Source: Karalla daura
Lineage: Eukaryota; Chordata; Actinopteri; Chaetodontiformes; Leiognathidae
Length of the DNA: 64,000 nt
Assembly (NCBI GenBank): GCA_029224185.1
Contig: CM055191.1
Span: 5,604,536 to 5,668,535 of the forward strand
Reading direction: 5' to 3'
A program made the position numbers and the translations under genes. Shown one piece after another: positions 43,030-56,635 of this stretch. Below the pieces are notes generated by a model. That model had not been told where the DNA came from and made no database searches. It saw only the letters and a program-made list of their open reading frames with translations. Each line of letters starts with the position of its first letter. Positions within the stretch are counted from its first letter, which is position 1.

Positions 43030-45207
43030 TGTCATATTAGTATTGTTGTAAGTAACCTTCTCAACACTGGTGATGACCTGTATAAAACTGTTAAAGTTGC
43101 ATTGAGATGTTTTATGGTTCTGTGTTGAGAGAAGATTAAAACAAAGGAATATTAGAATGTTTTTTCTCCCTTTTATTCATTCCAGATTTGCAGGTTTTAT
43201 CTATTTCCCATCACTGTACAGATGAGTTGAGATGAGTACAGATGAGTACAAATTTTTATGACATTCTCTGCGAATAATCTTCAGCTCCAGCATCGAATCC
43301 CATTTTACAACTTTTCGCATCACAGTTCGATGATCATATCAGACAAATGATTATCAATGCTGACAAATTATTATCTCACTAACCGTGACACGATGATGCC
43401 GCTAAACGCTGTTTAAATGCAGGCAATTGGTGGTAAACATGTTAAAGTAATGATTACAAACAGGAAAAGCAAAAACGATTTATTGGATCTGAGCAAGTTT
43501 AGCGCTTTCCCTCTGGCTATAACCTCTCTCTCTATCACCATCTGGGAACTCCAGTCCGGGAACATAACCAGTCTTATGGGCTCTGATTTGATTTGATTCC
43601 TTTCACTCTTTGTTGTTTTTCCGAGGCTTTGTTATTTTCGTGCCTTCTCTCTCCTCTGAGGAGAGTAAAAGGGCGACATTCTTTGTGTTCAAAGTTTCTT
43701 TTGCACACATAAGATAGCTGAAGGTATCAAATGCAGCATCTTTTCCCCTGGTCCCTTCTCTCACTAACGCTGCCCACATAGATCAGCGCAGGAGTGAATG
43801 TTTTCAGCTGGCATATTCAAGGTACCTTTCTCTGCCTCCACGCAAGTGACCCTGGCACTGCCTGTTTTTATTCATGAGCCCTTTCCACCTCTTCTCCTCT
43901 CTTCTCTTCTTCAGCTTGAACTACCCTCAGGCTCTGTTTATTCATTTGTAATGCGCCACCACTGATCTTACCTGTGTTTTAAGTATTAATGGCCTCTCTC
44001 GCCAGACAGAGGAGAAAATGTGGCCACACACATACACACATGCTCATGTCAATCACCACTGCATCTGTCATATATGTATTTTTTTTGGTTCCTTTAATCC
44101 TTCAGATGTGTGTATTTTAGGTCAAAATTTTGACTGGCCCATTTCTGATCTACATACTACATATTTTATCGCCTTCTGTTGTGTTTTATCTTTGATTAAA
44201 CATTTTAATTTCCATCTGGTAATAATGGCCTGGAGGCCTCAATGACTTGAGGTCATACAACTTGCTTTTTGGTGAAAACAGCATTACACTGATATGATTT
44301 TGACTACAACAAATACTCAGATCAAACTGATACATTTCAATATTTAAAGGTTTTCACTGCTGTGAAATCATTAAATTTGTGTGCACTTGACACTGAAATG
44401 AAATATTGTTGGATAAATATTATAGTAGTAAAAGTCAAAATAGCATCTAAATGATGTGTTTTCCCAAAGCAACAACTTGCATGACCCATATTAAAATACC
44501 AAATAGAAGCTCAAAACATGTATTGGTCTATGAGTTGACAGAACAATAAACCACAACTGATGTTATGTGGTTTTGCCAAAGTTAAACAGTATAAACAAGC
44601 TCAATATGTTCAGATGTCATGTCAGAAAACTCTTAACTCAACATTATTAACTGCATTTTCTTTTGGACAGAAATCATGTCAAATTCATGGTCAAATTTGT
44701 CTGAAACAGCTACAAGCAGTTGATAGAGCTTTCCTGGCTTTTTGGTGACCTTCTTCTAAGCCTGTTAAGGTGATTGTGAGTGAGAGAGAGACAAAGTAAT
44801 TGATTGATTGATATAGTAATCATACTTTTGACGAGCAGAGAAGGCCAAGCATGCATATAAATACACAAAGCACAAGACTAAGCTAATTATTTTTTGAGTT
44901 TCATTGATTCTACAGAGTTTAAGTTGAAGAAGAAAGTTCTGTCAAATTTCCACTCTGCCCAACCTAGAACTAAGGCTGTCAGTCACATAGAGCCTTCAGT
45001 GGAGAACAGCCAGGGCTAAAGATGGGCTCAGGCTCCGTTTCTCTCGTGCCAAGTGAAAGAAAACATTTATAAATTCATCTAAGAGATTTTCTCTCCCTCA
45101 TTTACTGTAGGGCGCGCGATTGGCCGCCATTTCTTAACAAGCAAATACTTGCTCAAACCCCTTCAAATGAGCTGATAGCATTGCCCCTCAAAACACTGTG
45201 AATTCAA

Positions 45208-45292
<85 letters not shown>

Positions 45293-48200
45293 TTGTGCAC
45301 TGTTCTATTTACTCCTTCATAGCTCAAAGTGGACGGAGTCTGCCAAGCTGCAGCAGAGGGATCCACCAAATGAACTGAAGTAGCTTGCAGCAATTAAGCT
45401 GCCTAAATTTTATATACCTCGCCACTCTTTGAAAAAAAAAAAATTACAGATTTCACATTTCATTCGGCCTGATCACCCGAACGGAGAGACTGGCTTCAGG
45501 GAATGTCTGAGGTTTGAGACCGAGCAGAGGGAGAAGAATTAGACCCCACTTCGCATGAGAAACGCTTGCAGTGCTGCTGCTATCAGGCACTGTTTTATCT
45601 GTGAGGCCCCTGTGCACCTGTTGATGATTCTAATGAAGAGAATAACATCCCCAGCAGGGGACTAAATTAAGCTGCAGCAGTCACAAACAGGTCTAATAAG
45701 GCACTATGTGGGGCCTGCACACCGATACATAGATTCCATTATGTGTGTGCGTGTGTTTGTTTGCGAGCGTGTTGATGGGAGATATGGAGGGGTTCTGGTT
45801 TCTTTACACAACCCGAGGCTTCATAATGGAAAGAATGTTTTCATAAGCATCCGATGTGCATTTATCTGCTGGTGCAGACTGTACCACACATAGACACACA
45901 CACACACACACACACATACAGAGAGACACACATTATTTTTTACAATTGCTATGGGTCTGACAGTGGCCCTCCTTTAATTTCCCTTAAGTCTTAAATGGGA
46001 GTTTAAGCCCATGGTTTAGTAATCATAGCTGTTACATTGCCCTGCCTGCCTGCACACACACACACACACACACACTTGCATTTAATTGATGCTTCTGCAA
46101 TTGTGTTGCTTATATCATAGAGTTATTTAGGAAGAAACCAACAATAACCATCAATTGATGATGCAAACACTGACACACAACCATATCTATCGATCCATCT
46201 ATCTTTCTATTTATCTGTCTATGTTTTCATCTATATAAATGTACAGGCTACACACTTGAGCATTTCAAGCAGTCCAGTCTCCACACCCAGCTATTCATAC
46301 CAACATCCATCGCCTAGCAACCGCCTATCAGCGAACACGCTCACCTCTGGACCTTTCCCCTGAAAGACATCCAATCAGCTGAGCCGCTCCCCTGGGACGG
46401 ACTACTTGTGATCGTGGTGGTGGGGGGGTGGTGGGGTAGTGTAGGAAGGGGGGCTAGTCAATAAGCCTTTAGTGTCACCAGAACAAACCTTTCTCTCTTT
46501 TCCTCTGACAAGCTTTCACACTGTTTTCATGTTCTTTTGACACAGTTATTGATGTCAAAGCACTCAAACTTCATTCTCATCAGCCCTGTCCCCCCCTCCC
46601 CCTCCATCTCTCTTGCTTTTGGCTCCAAGTGTGTTTCCAACTCCCTGACTTCACAAAACCCAAACCTATTTTCTAGATGTGCTGCAGTGTGTGTGTGTGT
46701 TAGCTACCAGCATGCCTCTGCACAAATCTGCATGAAAGAAAAATGAGGTTCCACTCCCTCAAAAATGAATGGTGCCATTCATGTAGAGGAAATATTTATG
46801 TATATCTATCACCGGTTTGAATTTCAACAAGGACATTAGCAAAAAAGAGACTTTGGTTTTCTTTTTTTCTGGATTGTTTTCCAGACTTCATCTTGTCAAT
46901 CTGGCTTGAGGCTCGCTGTTATCCTCACTAATGAAGACGCTCCCTACAACGAGACATGGCTGGGACGGTATTTTAGATTGTGACAGTGTTTGTAATGCAA
47001 CATGCTTTGAGAGGGATTACGTCCCGCCGGAGAATTTCATTTCTCCTCGCAGCTGTCAGGTGATTGACAGTAAGTGGGGCACAATGTAACGCGGCGATAT
47101 GAAAGCACTCAACCTGGGGACTCTCTGGCACAATGAGATAATGATAAAACAGAACTCTAACAAGACCAAATCAAGGCTATGTAATTTTTTTACTCTGATG
47201 GATTTTCTGTCTGTGGTAGTGCTCAAGTTGTGCAAGTGTTTCTTTTTTTTTTTTTTGGTCTTTCTCTTTTTTCGAAATGGTAGCAAGTGTGGCTTCTTCT
47301 GACATTGGAAACCATGAAGTATTATGTCTGCAACACCGCTGGGACAAAAACAAGGAATAGAGTCGCAAACTTAAACAATTTTATGTCTTCATCATAAAAC
47401 AGAGGTGACCTCGCCGGCTTCTTATATAACACTAACACCGGGGCCTCTGAGAACTGGATCCACTGAATCGGAGCTGGGATCAGACTGCATGCCTCACACT
47501 GTGATGAACTCTGCTCCTGCTGATTACGCTCTGATCTGCTGCAGGATCTGCACGGACTCGTAATTATCAGACGTTTGGCTTTATTGGGGTACCTCGGATC
47601 AAACTGGAGAGCTCACAGGAGTTCGCTGAAAGAAAATCTTACTCTTTGCCAGAGAAATTTAGGCTGACCACTGGTCTCGATCGAGCCTTTGATCCAATTG
47701 TCCGGGTGGGCAAATCTGCTGTAAATCAGCCTGATAATCCTCTGGCGCAGCACCAGACTTACTCTGTCTGTGTTTTACACCCTGTCTGACTCCTTCTGCC
47801 TCCCATCCCACACTTCCCCTATTTTCCTCTTCCTCCTCTTCGGTGTTGTCAAAGCCCAGGTTATTTTCGGTGGGGTGGCCGGGGCTTGGGGATATACCGG
47901 TCCTGTTCACTTTCCTGCCAAGACCTCCTCATTTTAAGGGTTAGGGGCTTGGTTCCCGCTGCGTGATGCCAGCGAAGACTGTGAGGAACTGTGTTCAAGT
48001 CGCTGTCAAACACTGTGTTATTACGTTACCATGTCATCAATTCCGACAGCAGGAAATGGTGAAAAGCTCCTGCTTTTTGTCTCCCTCTATCCCTCCCTCT
48101 GCCCTCCTCCATCACAGTCTCTGTATTCCTCTGTCCCTGTGCCTCAGCTGCGGTCCTTCCATCATTTCTATTTCTCCCTGGTGTGCTGTGCTTTTTCGCC

Positions 48201-49180
48201 TCATCGCTTCACCAGCCCCGCTCTTCCTCTCCCTCTCTCTCTCTCTCTCTCCCCCCGTTGTTCACATCCTATACCTCTCCGCAACCCCCCCACATCCATC
48301 GCTCTACCTCTCCTTGACTCCATCCTTTTTCTCCCCCCTCCTGCCACTCCCTCCCGCCCTCTGTCCTTCTTCATGTCATCATGCATCATGCCACTTCTTA
48401 TCAGTTTGTCACATTCGGGCTCTTGCTGCGTATTCATAATCCGTTACACTATCTCCGGCTCGCTCTCTGTCTCTGGTCCTCTGCGTCCCGTGTTTCATCT
48501 CCTCTACATGACGCAATTATCTGCCTTTCATCAGTGTCCCCGTCTCTCTCTCTCTCCATCTCACCCATGTTGTTGTCACAGTGTGCATTTGACGCACGTG
48601 TCCACATCCACAGTGTGTTTATGTGGCATTTGGAGAAAGCTCATTATTTGTCATTGTTATTTTTCAAAGAAAGGTGTTTTTTTTCTTGTCCCACTATGTT
48701 TTCTATTTTTCTGAAAATAAGGCGAAATATTGAGGATTTAAAAGTCTTGGGGAATACTGTTTTACTGAACCAGCCTCTGCAGGTGCAATATTTATTTATT
48801 TCTCTGTTTCACAGTATTATTCCTCATTACTTCCAGTGAATCTGTACCATAATCGCCTGCTCTGCTACACCTGCACCTGTCTATCTATTAGCAGCAACAT
48901 ATACCGAGTTGTCACAGGGGGGACCTTTTGTTTGTGGGAACCTGCGGTGAACAGGTTTTTTTTTCTGTCAGCAGGAAACTTTTTTGGTGCGTGGGAGCAC
49001 AAATTCAACTAGAAATCTTGTTTGAGCAAATCTGGTTTTCAGGAGGAAAAAAAGCAATTGCTCTTGTTTTTCTCAAGAAAATCATTATAGGTTGAAATAA
49101 CGTCCTTGTGTCCACCGGTTGCTATGAACACCGGAGCAGAGTTCAAAGAGAGGGCAAGGTTTGGACGGGAGGGGGTGGGT
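43030..49180. other. no gene recognised
   Basis: AT-rich sequence with CA arrays (45206-45291, 45896-45917, 46056-46075), a tetranucleotide ATCT stretch (46187-46232), a G-rich patch (46413-46452) and a pyrimidine-rich stretch (48070-48580). No exon is supported. Confidence 0.6.
45206..45291. repeat. (CA)n microsatellite
   Basis: About 40 CA units with one early TA interruption. Confidence 0.96.
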
Positions 49181-49185
49181 AAGAT

Positions 49186-49186
<1 letters not shown>

Positions 49187-49267
<81 letters not shown>

Positions 49268-49280
49268 GTATATATATATA
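49187..49280. repeat. (CA)n-(TA)n compound microsatellite
   Basis: About 39 CA units continue into TATGTATATATATATA. Confidence 0.96.
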
Positions 49281-49289
49281 CAGACACAG

Positions 49290-50817
49290 GAACAGAGATA
49301 CTCAGAGATAGAAATGATCCTATGAAAGGACAGAAGAATAGAACAATGGGACAAGAAAAGTATAAAAAGAGAAATGTAGACCAATGGAAAGAAGGAAATA
49401 TGGATGGGAGGATAGACACAGCGAGATTGATACACACACAAATACACATGTATGTAGAAGGACAGAGAGAGATAAAACGAGAGGGAGGAAGAGAGCGAGA
49501 GAGAGAGAGGAACTCAAAGAGAGGATCTCAAATGCAAAGTGATGACTCCTGTAAAGTACTGGAGCACAAAGACACACACTGAGGTACCCTTCTGGTACCA
49601 CGCAATATATTCGAGCATGGGGACACACGCAGATGGAGCTTTAAATGCAATTTAAAGCAGCTAAATATCACTTCGAATCACTTTGTGAATCGGCACGCCC
49701 TCACACACCCTCACACATTTGCAAAGTCGCTGTGTTGAAGAGAGCACTTAGATAATGTCACAGCCCTTACTGTTCTTAAAAGATCAACCTCCCGCTGTTT
49801 CAAGTCAGCATCTCAGGATTTGTGCGCGCACTTGTGCAGCACTTGTGTGTCTCTGTGTGTCTGTGCGCGTGATGAAAGCTGCCTGCGGCGACAAGACAAG
49901 CTTTGCCATGACACCAAACACTCCCCCGGAGGACTGTCACCCCACTGCTCGGGGAGGAGTGGAGGAGAGGGATCGAGGGAGAGATGAGGAGGAGGAGGAA
50001 AAGAGAAAAAGGAGAGTGTTCGTAGGGGAGGTGGAGGCCGACTGGGGAGACATGTGAATGGAGAGAGAGAAGAGGAGACTGAGAGGACAGGTAATTTGTG
50101 ATGACAGAATGAGAAAGGGGAAAACAAAGAGGCAGCAAGAGACACAGAGAGAGAGGGAGGTAGGAAGCGAGAGAGATATGCGGTGTGATACGCAAAAAAA
50201 CAGAAACAAGAAAAGATGAAAGGCATCAGGGAGCGATAGAGGGAATCTTCGTCAGAGACGTGAAAGAGGTAGAAAGAGTATTTATCTAAGCCCTGCGGGG
50301 CGGAGAAGAAAAAAAAACCTGAGTGAGTGGGAGACACAGTACACAAAAAAGAAAAGCAAAAACAGGAGCGAGGGATGAACATGAGCGATGAGAAAATCTG
50401 AAGAGGAACTTCCTTTTGAAAGCTATTTGGTCCTGAGCCCCTATTAATTCAGCCCACATTTAGCTCTCTCTCTGTGAAGTGCTGTGGTAACAATGGATTC
50501 ATCAAGCAGTCTGCATGATTTGAATTTAACTCCAGGAAAGGGAGACAGGGTGAGGGGAAAGAGATGGGAGAGGACGTGGAAGAGGTGGGGGAGATGCTGC
50601 CAGGGTGGATGTAGACCGGGTGGAGAGAGGGAGAGATAGAGAGAGAGGAGGGACAGGCCGAGTGCGTGGCTCTCCTTCATTGTGTTGAGGGCCATTCAAT
50701 GCGAGTAGATGCTCATGGGAAGGGTGGAGTGTCAACTTTTACTGTCACAAAGATGAGCTATTGTTTATTCACCCGGACAGAGACAAAAGGAGGCAGGGCG
50801 GATAACGGCATCTTCTC

Positions 50818-50859
<42 letters not shown>

Positions 50860-52500
50860 TGAAAAAGTAAAGATGTGCAAGAACATGTGTGGGCACAATC
50901 GAAGAAGAAAAATGCAGCATGATTACTAGGGAAAGAGGGATTCTAAATAATTACATGCAATTTTATTCCCTGAAAGATCGCACTCAAATGTCATCCCAGG
51001 ACGTTTCACGTGCGGGAGTAGGTTACGATGCCGCATTCTCGGGAGGCCACACATTTTTGACATGCCCCATTCCCCACATAATTGACTATCCACTCCTCCT
51101 CTCTCCTCCCCTCTGCATCCTTTTCCATTATCCACCCCCCCCCAACACATTCTCTCCTCCCCTCCGCTCCCCTCTGCCTTCCCTCTCTGCTGGGATTATT
51201 TACCATTTACAGTACACTGCTGCATCATCTGTCACTTCTGTCGCCTGTTCCTCACCCCCTCCGCCCCCAGCTGCACCCCCCCACCCCCACCCCTCCATCC
51301 CACCCCCCCAGCCCGACTCTCTTGCGAAACACTGAGGTCATTGTGAGCCATTACAAAAAAAGCAGCAGACAAAAGCATCCACTCCACTTTTTTTTGCATC
51401 TTTTTTTTCCTCCGCTCCATTGTCTCACACTTCCCAGCGTTTCCTTCTCCCGTAGTTATCTACTAAATTTGACACCAAGTGCGGCACAATAGGAGCCAAA
51501 TGAGCGGCATAATCTTCGCCCTTCCTCCCCTCCCCTTCTCCCGCTGACCCCCACAGGCTGAGATAACACCACTCAGCTAATATGGCCACTAATAAACAAC
51601 ACAGTAAACACTCCGCGGAGTTGTTTGTCCATATTAACACTCTGAGGCTCTATAAAGTGGCACAGTTTATCACCTCTGCAGTTCCAGAGTTTTACACACA
51701 GACATGCGTAAGGTTTTTATGGCGCTGAAGCAGAAAAAGTTTCCTCAGGAAAAATCATGCAGCCTTTCATATGTCACGCAATCATAAGAACCAGCCACAG
51801 CGACTATGATCACTGATGTTTACAGTAAGTGAAATCCTTTTGTAAGGAGGCAGTTCAGAGAATGTCGCGGTAATAGAAAGTGAAGAGACAAATTGGGATA
51901 AAATGCAAATGAGCCGCTGATTATGCACCAGAGTCCCTCTAAGTCACAGACGGATTAGGAGCTGGTGGTCCCTTGGGTGCCGCTGTGTAAAAGCTCCCAC
52001 CCATCCGAACTTTTGGTGGTCAAGTGACCACACAGACGTACAGTAGACTTCATTTTAATTCCTTCCTCCAGAGTCGGAGCATTTGTAATACAAGGCTTCC
52101 GAGTGGAATGGGAGACCTAATGATCCCAGGAAAAAACCTAAGGGGACAAACACACAGCGACGCTTTGAAGGTGTCACAATGGCTTCTTTCTTTTGACAAC
52201 ATCAAAGAGAATATTTTGGTCTGTTTCTTCTAGTTTGTCAGAAAGTCTCTTTTTCTGCTTTTTCAATTCTGCAATGTGAAATCTTCTCTTAATGTCGCCT
52301 CACACAGGACCTCGCATGAATCAGTCCATTGTCTTGATAAGTTACAAAAGAACAGTGGTGGGTTACAAAACAGAACAGCTAGTGGTACTCTTATCATCAG
52401 ATTTCATTTTGATACTTAAAAAACAGATCATTATCCAACTATTATCTTCCATGCTTTGTACCAGAGGGTTCTGCTGGTGTCTATCTCCTGCATACATAGC
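49290..52500. other. no gene recognised; purine- then pyrimidine-rich
   Basis: Purine-rich between about 49330 and 50390 and again at 50530-50665, a GT-GA array (50822-50858), then pyrimidine-rich from 51070 to 51425. Open frames here are low complexity. Nothing else is recognised. Confidence 0.6.
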
Positions 52501-52504
52501 AGAA

Positions 52505-52665
52505 ACACAGGGAATACATCATCTACAGGCCTCCAGTCCGTCGCAAGTCACACATACACACCTAGTGACAAGTTAGAAACTCCCCAATATGGATATTTTG
52601 AGAGAAGAAAACCAAGATCTTTCTTACTGTGAGGGATCAGTGCTACCCACTCATCCATGGTGTAA
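52505..52665 (-). mobile_element. degenerate L2-type LINE/SINE copy, inverted
   Basis: Reads GCCTCCAGTCCGTCGCAAGTC, TAGAAACTCCCCAATATGG and GATCTTTCTTACTGTGAGGGATCAGTGCTACCCACTCATCCATGGTG on the plus strand, matching the reverse family order including the 5' head. Confidence 0.65.
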
Positions 52666-52669
52666 GATC

Positions 52670-54594
52670 AATATATACCAACACTGGCCTTTGCAAATAT
52701 GTTTCAGAGCAGATACAAGAGAGAACTCAAAACAGAAAGAGAACGTATAAAATAAAACATTTTGTGTTGTTGTTTATACAACACACACTGTGTGCACACA
52801 CACACACACACACACATACATATATATGGACAACATGGATGCACATAGACGTGCATGGACACACCGCTACCCACAACTTCAATAGAGAATGCGTCCATTA
52901 ATCAAAGCTGATTCGACATTCGGGCCAACCTCCTGTTTATTCTGATGATTGGGCCTTGTTACGTCAGCCTATCATCACTCTTTGTTGACCCTCCTGCACA
53001 CACACACACACACACACAGACACATAAACTCTGGTGTCTCTGTGACACAAAGAGAATTCAGAAAACCCCAGAGACAGTCGGCGCATGAAAAGCCGCTCCT
53101 CCAAAAGGCTCATGTATTCAGGCCGGTTCCCCAGTGGATCTGCCCCATATTGACAGAGCAGAATGGTGAAGGCCCCTGTCAAAGTGTGAGACAGAGCGGT
53201 GCGACACAGTTCTCACACTGCCCGGGTGACACGCCAAATAACACGACACCACGTACCACCCATCCTCCACCCACGCCCCCCTCTCCCCACAACACCCCCC
53301 CCACATTTAAAAAGGCCAACGTCCTTCAGTTGTGGCAATGATCTCATTGAGCATGAGACCCACATGAGACTCCATTTAAATCCCTCTGAAGGTGAATAAC
53401 AGAGATGAATTTCATGGGAGTGAGTCGATGTCTGAAATATGGATGCAGTTTGAAAATATAATCGATGCAGATAATGCGGTGGAAGTGGGAACAAAAAGCA
53501 TCAGGAGCAGTGAAGTTTTATTTGTTCCAAATGTTTATTTTTTTTCATTCTTTATCTAACTTGTCAACCTTGAGAGCCATAGAGGATGAGTGTACTGTAT
53601 GTGAGATTCTTTCTTTTTTCCAAGTAAATAAAAGTCTGTTTTCCTGCACTTACTGAGGAAATTCAGCGGAACACATTTCATCGTAGAGGTTTACATTGTT
53701 CTCGGTAAAGTCCTAAAAAAAGTTATCGGTATTTGTGGAGAACCTTTATAAAAGAGTGTTGCAAAGTGCCTCACGACCCAGTAAAACCAAACAGTAACAA
53801 ACAGTAACATCTCTGCCTTTTTGTTCAGACAGATGCTCGAATCTGAAGCTTCCTGCAGAGATCACACTGTCCTGTACCTGAAACCAAGGGTCGCATATCT
53901 GTATCTGCGTATCTCTAGTGGCTCGATAGCTGAGAGATTTGCAGGATTTACACAGATTCTCTAAATCATCATTGCATTTCACCAGCATAAAGTGGCATAA
54001 AATCACGACCAGGGGTGATACGTGCCCGCCGGCTGCTTCCACATGAAAGGTCTTGTGCTCTCGACTGCAACTGCAATTTTTGCAGAGCCTACAGCTGAGA
54101 GAGACCGAAGCATTCATAATCAATTCTGGAGACTGTTTTGAAGCACAATAGGCTGTAATTTGAAAATATTTCGAGGATGGAAAATGCGAGAGGGGAAAGG
54201 CAAGAGGTGACTTAATGTGGCATTAGAAAGAGTTAGAAAGTTATACTAATCACAACATCAGCATTTATACAACATTATTTTGAATCAATAGCTCGGTCTC
54301 GACACTACTTGAAATAATTATACTTCTCAGTAAAGCTGGTGGAGACTAGGGGCTATGCAGCTCTTATTAGCAGTTATACAGTCCTAAACCACAGGTGAAG
54401 TTACAGCCCATTCATCACCATATCACAATGAAAAGTGTTGACAGGCGGCTGCAATTGTTGGGATTGCATTCATTTTTTCATGTGAACAAATATGGCGTCT
54501 CCTCCAGACACACAAAAGTAACCTGTGGCGCATCTGACAACTTGCGGTGCTTTGGAGACATTTTCTGGTTCCTTCTGCTCTACTAAACAGCCAT

Positions 54595-54657
<63 letters not shown>

Positions 54658-55480
54658 CAACAGTTTCACAGAACTGCACAGTGGGGGTGTTAATATGCCA
54701 AGCACTGTAGAATGGCACACCACAAAGGCTGCAAACTGCTATCTGGTGAAAAATGAAGTAAAGGGTGAAAAACATCCCAGAAATCTATTATAAGTTGACA
54801 AATGAATTCAACAGTGTGTGTTGCTGTCGACTCGATGAGGCTACACAGGATACATGACACCGCATATTGACACGAGTATTACTCACATGAATGGCGTTTG
54901 ATTGAAGGTGGAAAAAAGCAACTAAATTAAAATTAAAACATTTGGGAAGCATCACTGTCATAAGTTTTTGACTTTGCTCTTTGGTGCCAACATAGAAGCA
55001 ATGGCACATTGATTTCTTCAGTAATGCCTATGGTGCTGTTTAACCAGCCTTTTTACAATCCTGTTTTTATGTGGAATATTGCAGCCCACTTCTGCACAGA
55101 TCCGGTGCCCGTTCATCCTTATCTGGCAACCACACCTGTACATCGAAGTCTCATGAATAATCACGTGTCTTCACTTCCTGAACTAGGTGGTAACACAGGG
55201 ACAAAACTATCCAGATTCAATCCGTCTTTATTTAGTCTATTTAGTTGCTATTCTAATTTCTAAATCTATATATGAATGAGGATATGATGATGTTTCGGGA
55301 CTTGTTGCGTATACACGCTGTCAACAAAGCTAAAGTATGTGTGGCTTTCCATGCTGGGACTCTTATAATACAAGCAGACAAATCAAGTTATGTCCCTTCT
55401 CTTAATTCGAAGCATATCTGGAATAAGATTGCCAGGGAGGGGAATGTTTTCCCCCGTAATGTTTCCGGTCTCTTTCCTGG
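52670..55480. other. no gene recognised
   Basis: Contains CA arrays (52796-52815, 52996-53020, 54594-54653) and mixed sequence. A 125-codon open frame on the minus strand (54123-53746) is not recognised as a protein. Confidence 0.55.
54594..54653. repeat. (CA)n microsatellite
   Basis: About 30 pure CA units. Confidence 0.96.
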
Positions 55481-55800
55481 TTTGCTGCTGATGGCCGGAG
55501 TGAATTGGAGGAGCGCGGCGAGGCTGTGAGACGGGAGGGTAGGACAGTGGGTGGGGAAGGATGGTGGTGCAGCGCTGATGGGACTTTTATGATGTCCACT
55601 GTTGCTGGAGCGTGGAGCTGCTAGGGGAGGGATAAGAGCTGAGAGAAAAGACAGTCAGCGGGGCCTCAGGAAGGATACGCTCCAGAGTCAGCACCTGGTG
55701 AGTTTGGAGGGCTTAACAGAGCGGGACAAAGGCAGCACGAGAGCATCTGACTGTGTGCGAGTGTGTTTATTGTTCTCCTATACTGCCCTCTTGTTTTTAG

Positions 55801-55855
55801 ACATGCAGAGTGAGAAAATGAGTTTCACATCGTTTTTTGGCTTCAGAAGTACCAG
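55801..55855 (+). other. candidate small exon of an unknown plus-strand transcript
   Basis: A 55-nt segment lies between a strong acceptor (CCTCTTGTTTTTAG at 55800, with about 30 pyrimidine-rich bases) and a strong donor (ACCAG|GTGAGT at 55856). It contains ATGs at 55803 and 55818; the open frame MQSEKMSFTSFFGFRSTR runs to the donor. Another GTGAGT donor (CACCTG|GTGAGT) occurs 103 bp upstream at 55698, after a somewhat GC-richer stretch (55490-55697). Together they look like the first two exons of a gene. I do not recognise the peptide and found no downstream exon. Confidence 0.3.
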
Positions 55856-56561
55856 GTGAGTTGCCTTTTTTTTTGTTGTTGTTTTGAGTCAAAAAAAAAA
55901 AGGCGCTGCGGTTCCAGCTGGAGCAGGTCCTGGAGTTGAGCACACGAGAACAAAGCATGTTCAGAAATCTCAAAACAAATGGGCTTCTCACACATTCCAA
56001 TAAACAAACCTGAGCAGCTCAAGTCGAGCGCTTGGAAGAAATGAAATCATGCCTCAGCACTCACGGATGCTCAAACACTGGCAACAATAGTCTCTCGATA
56101 AAACGAGACACTGTTGTCACTATTGTATGAAGCAGCATTTAAGCCTGGGGGACACAGAAATGATTAACAGATAGTTAACTTCCTCCGCCCTTATTCCACA
56201 GCTGTCATTTCGCTCTGGGATGAGGATGGAAATAAATACAAATGAAATGTACAATTTTCACATTCATGTAAATGAGACACTTAAGACATGATAGTTTCTC
56301 ATTTCTTTCTCATTTAAAGGAAGTGGCCATTATAGCGGTGGTGACAAACTATCCAATCACACAATGCAACGGTGCTCGACACAGCCGACACATCATGAAA
56401 TCCTGCCTGAGCTAAAAGGAGCAAAACAAAGAAGAAAATATCACACCCTGTAATTCTGTTGTTTTTCCACCCATATCAGAAATGCTCTAATTTCTGTCAG
56501 AACGCATCTGTGTCAATCAATCACTCATCCACAAATGAAGTTTGGGAAAACCAGATCAGTG

Positions 56562-56562
56562 A

Positions 56563-56616
<54 letters not shown>

Positions 56617-56635
56617 AAGAGAGAAAGGGAGAGAG
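56562..56635. repeat. (GT)n-(GA)n compound microsatellite
   Basis: About 9 GT units then about 16 GA units, decaying into GAAAGAAAGAGA. Confidence 0.95.

Noticed and set aside
47659..47910. 83-codon minus-strand frame with a poly-Glu run
   Set aside because: The Glu run comes from a CTCCTC stretch; no domain and no good acceptor. The neighbouring frame is kept only as a weak finding.
48031..48714. 227-codon open frame in a pyrimidine-rich tract
   Set aside because: Composition is Ser/Leu/Pro/Phe from CT-rich DNA; no recognisable protein.
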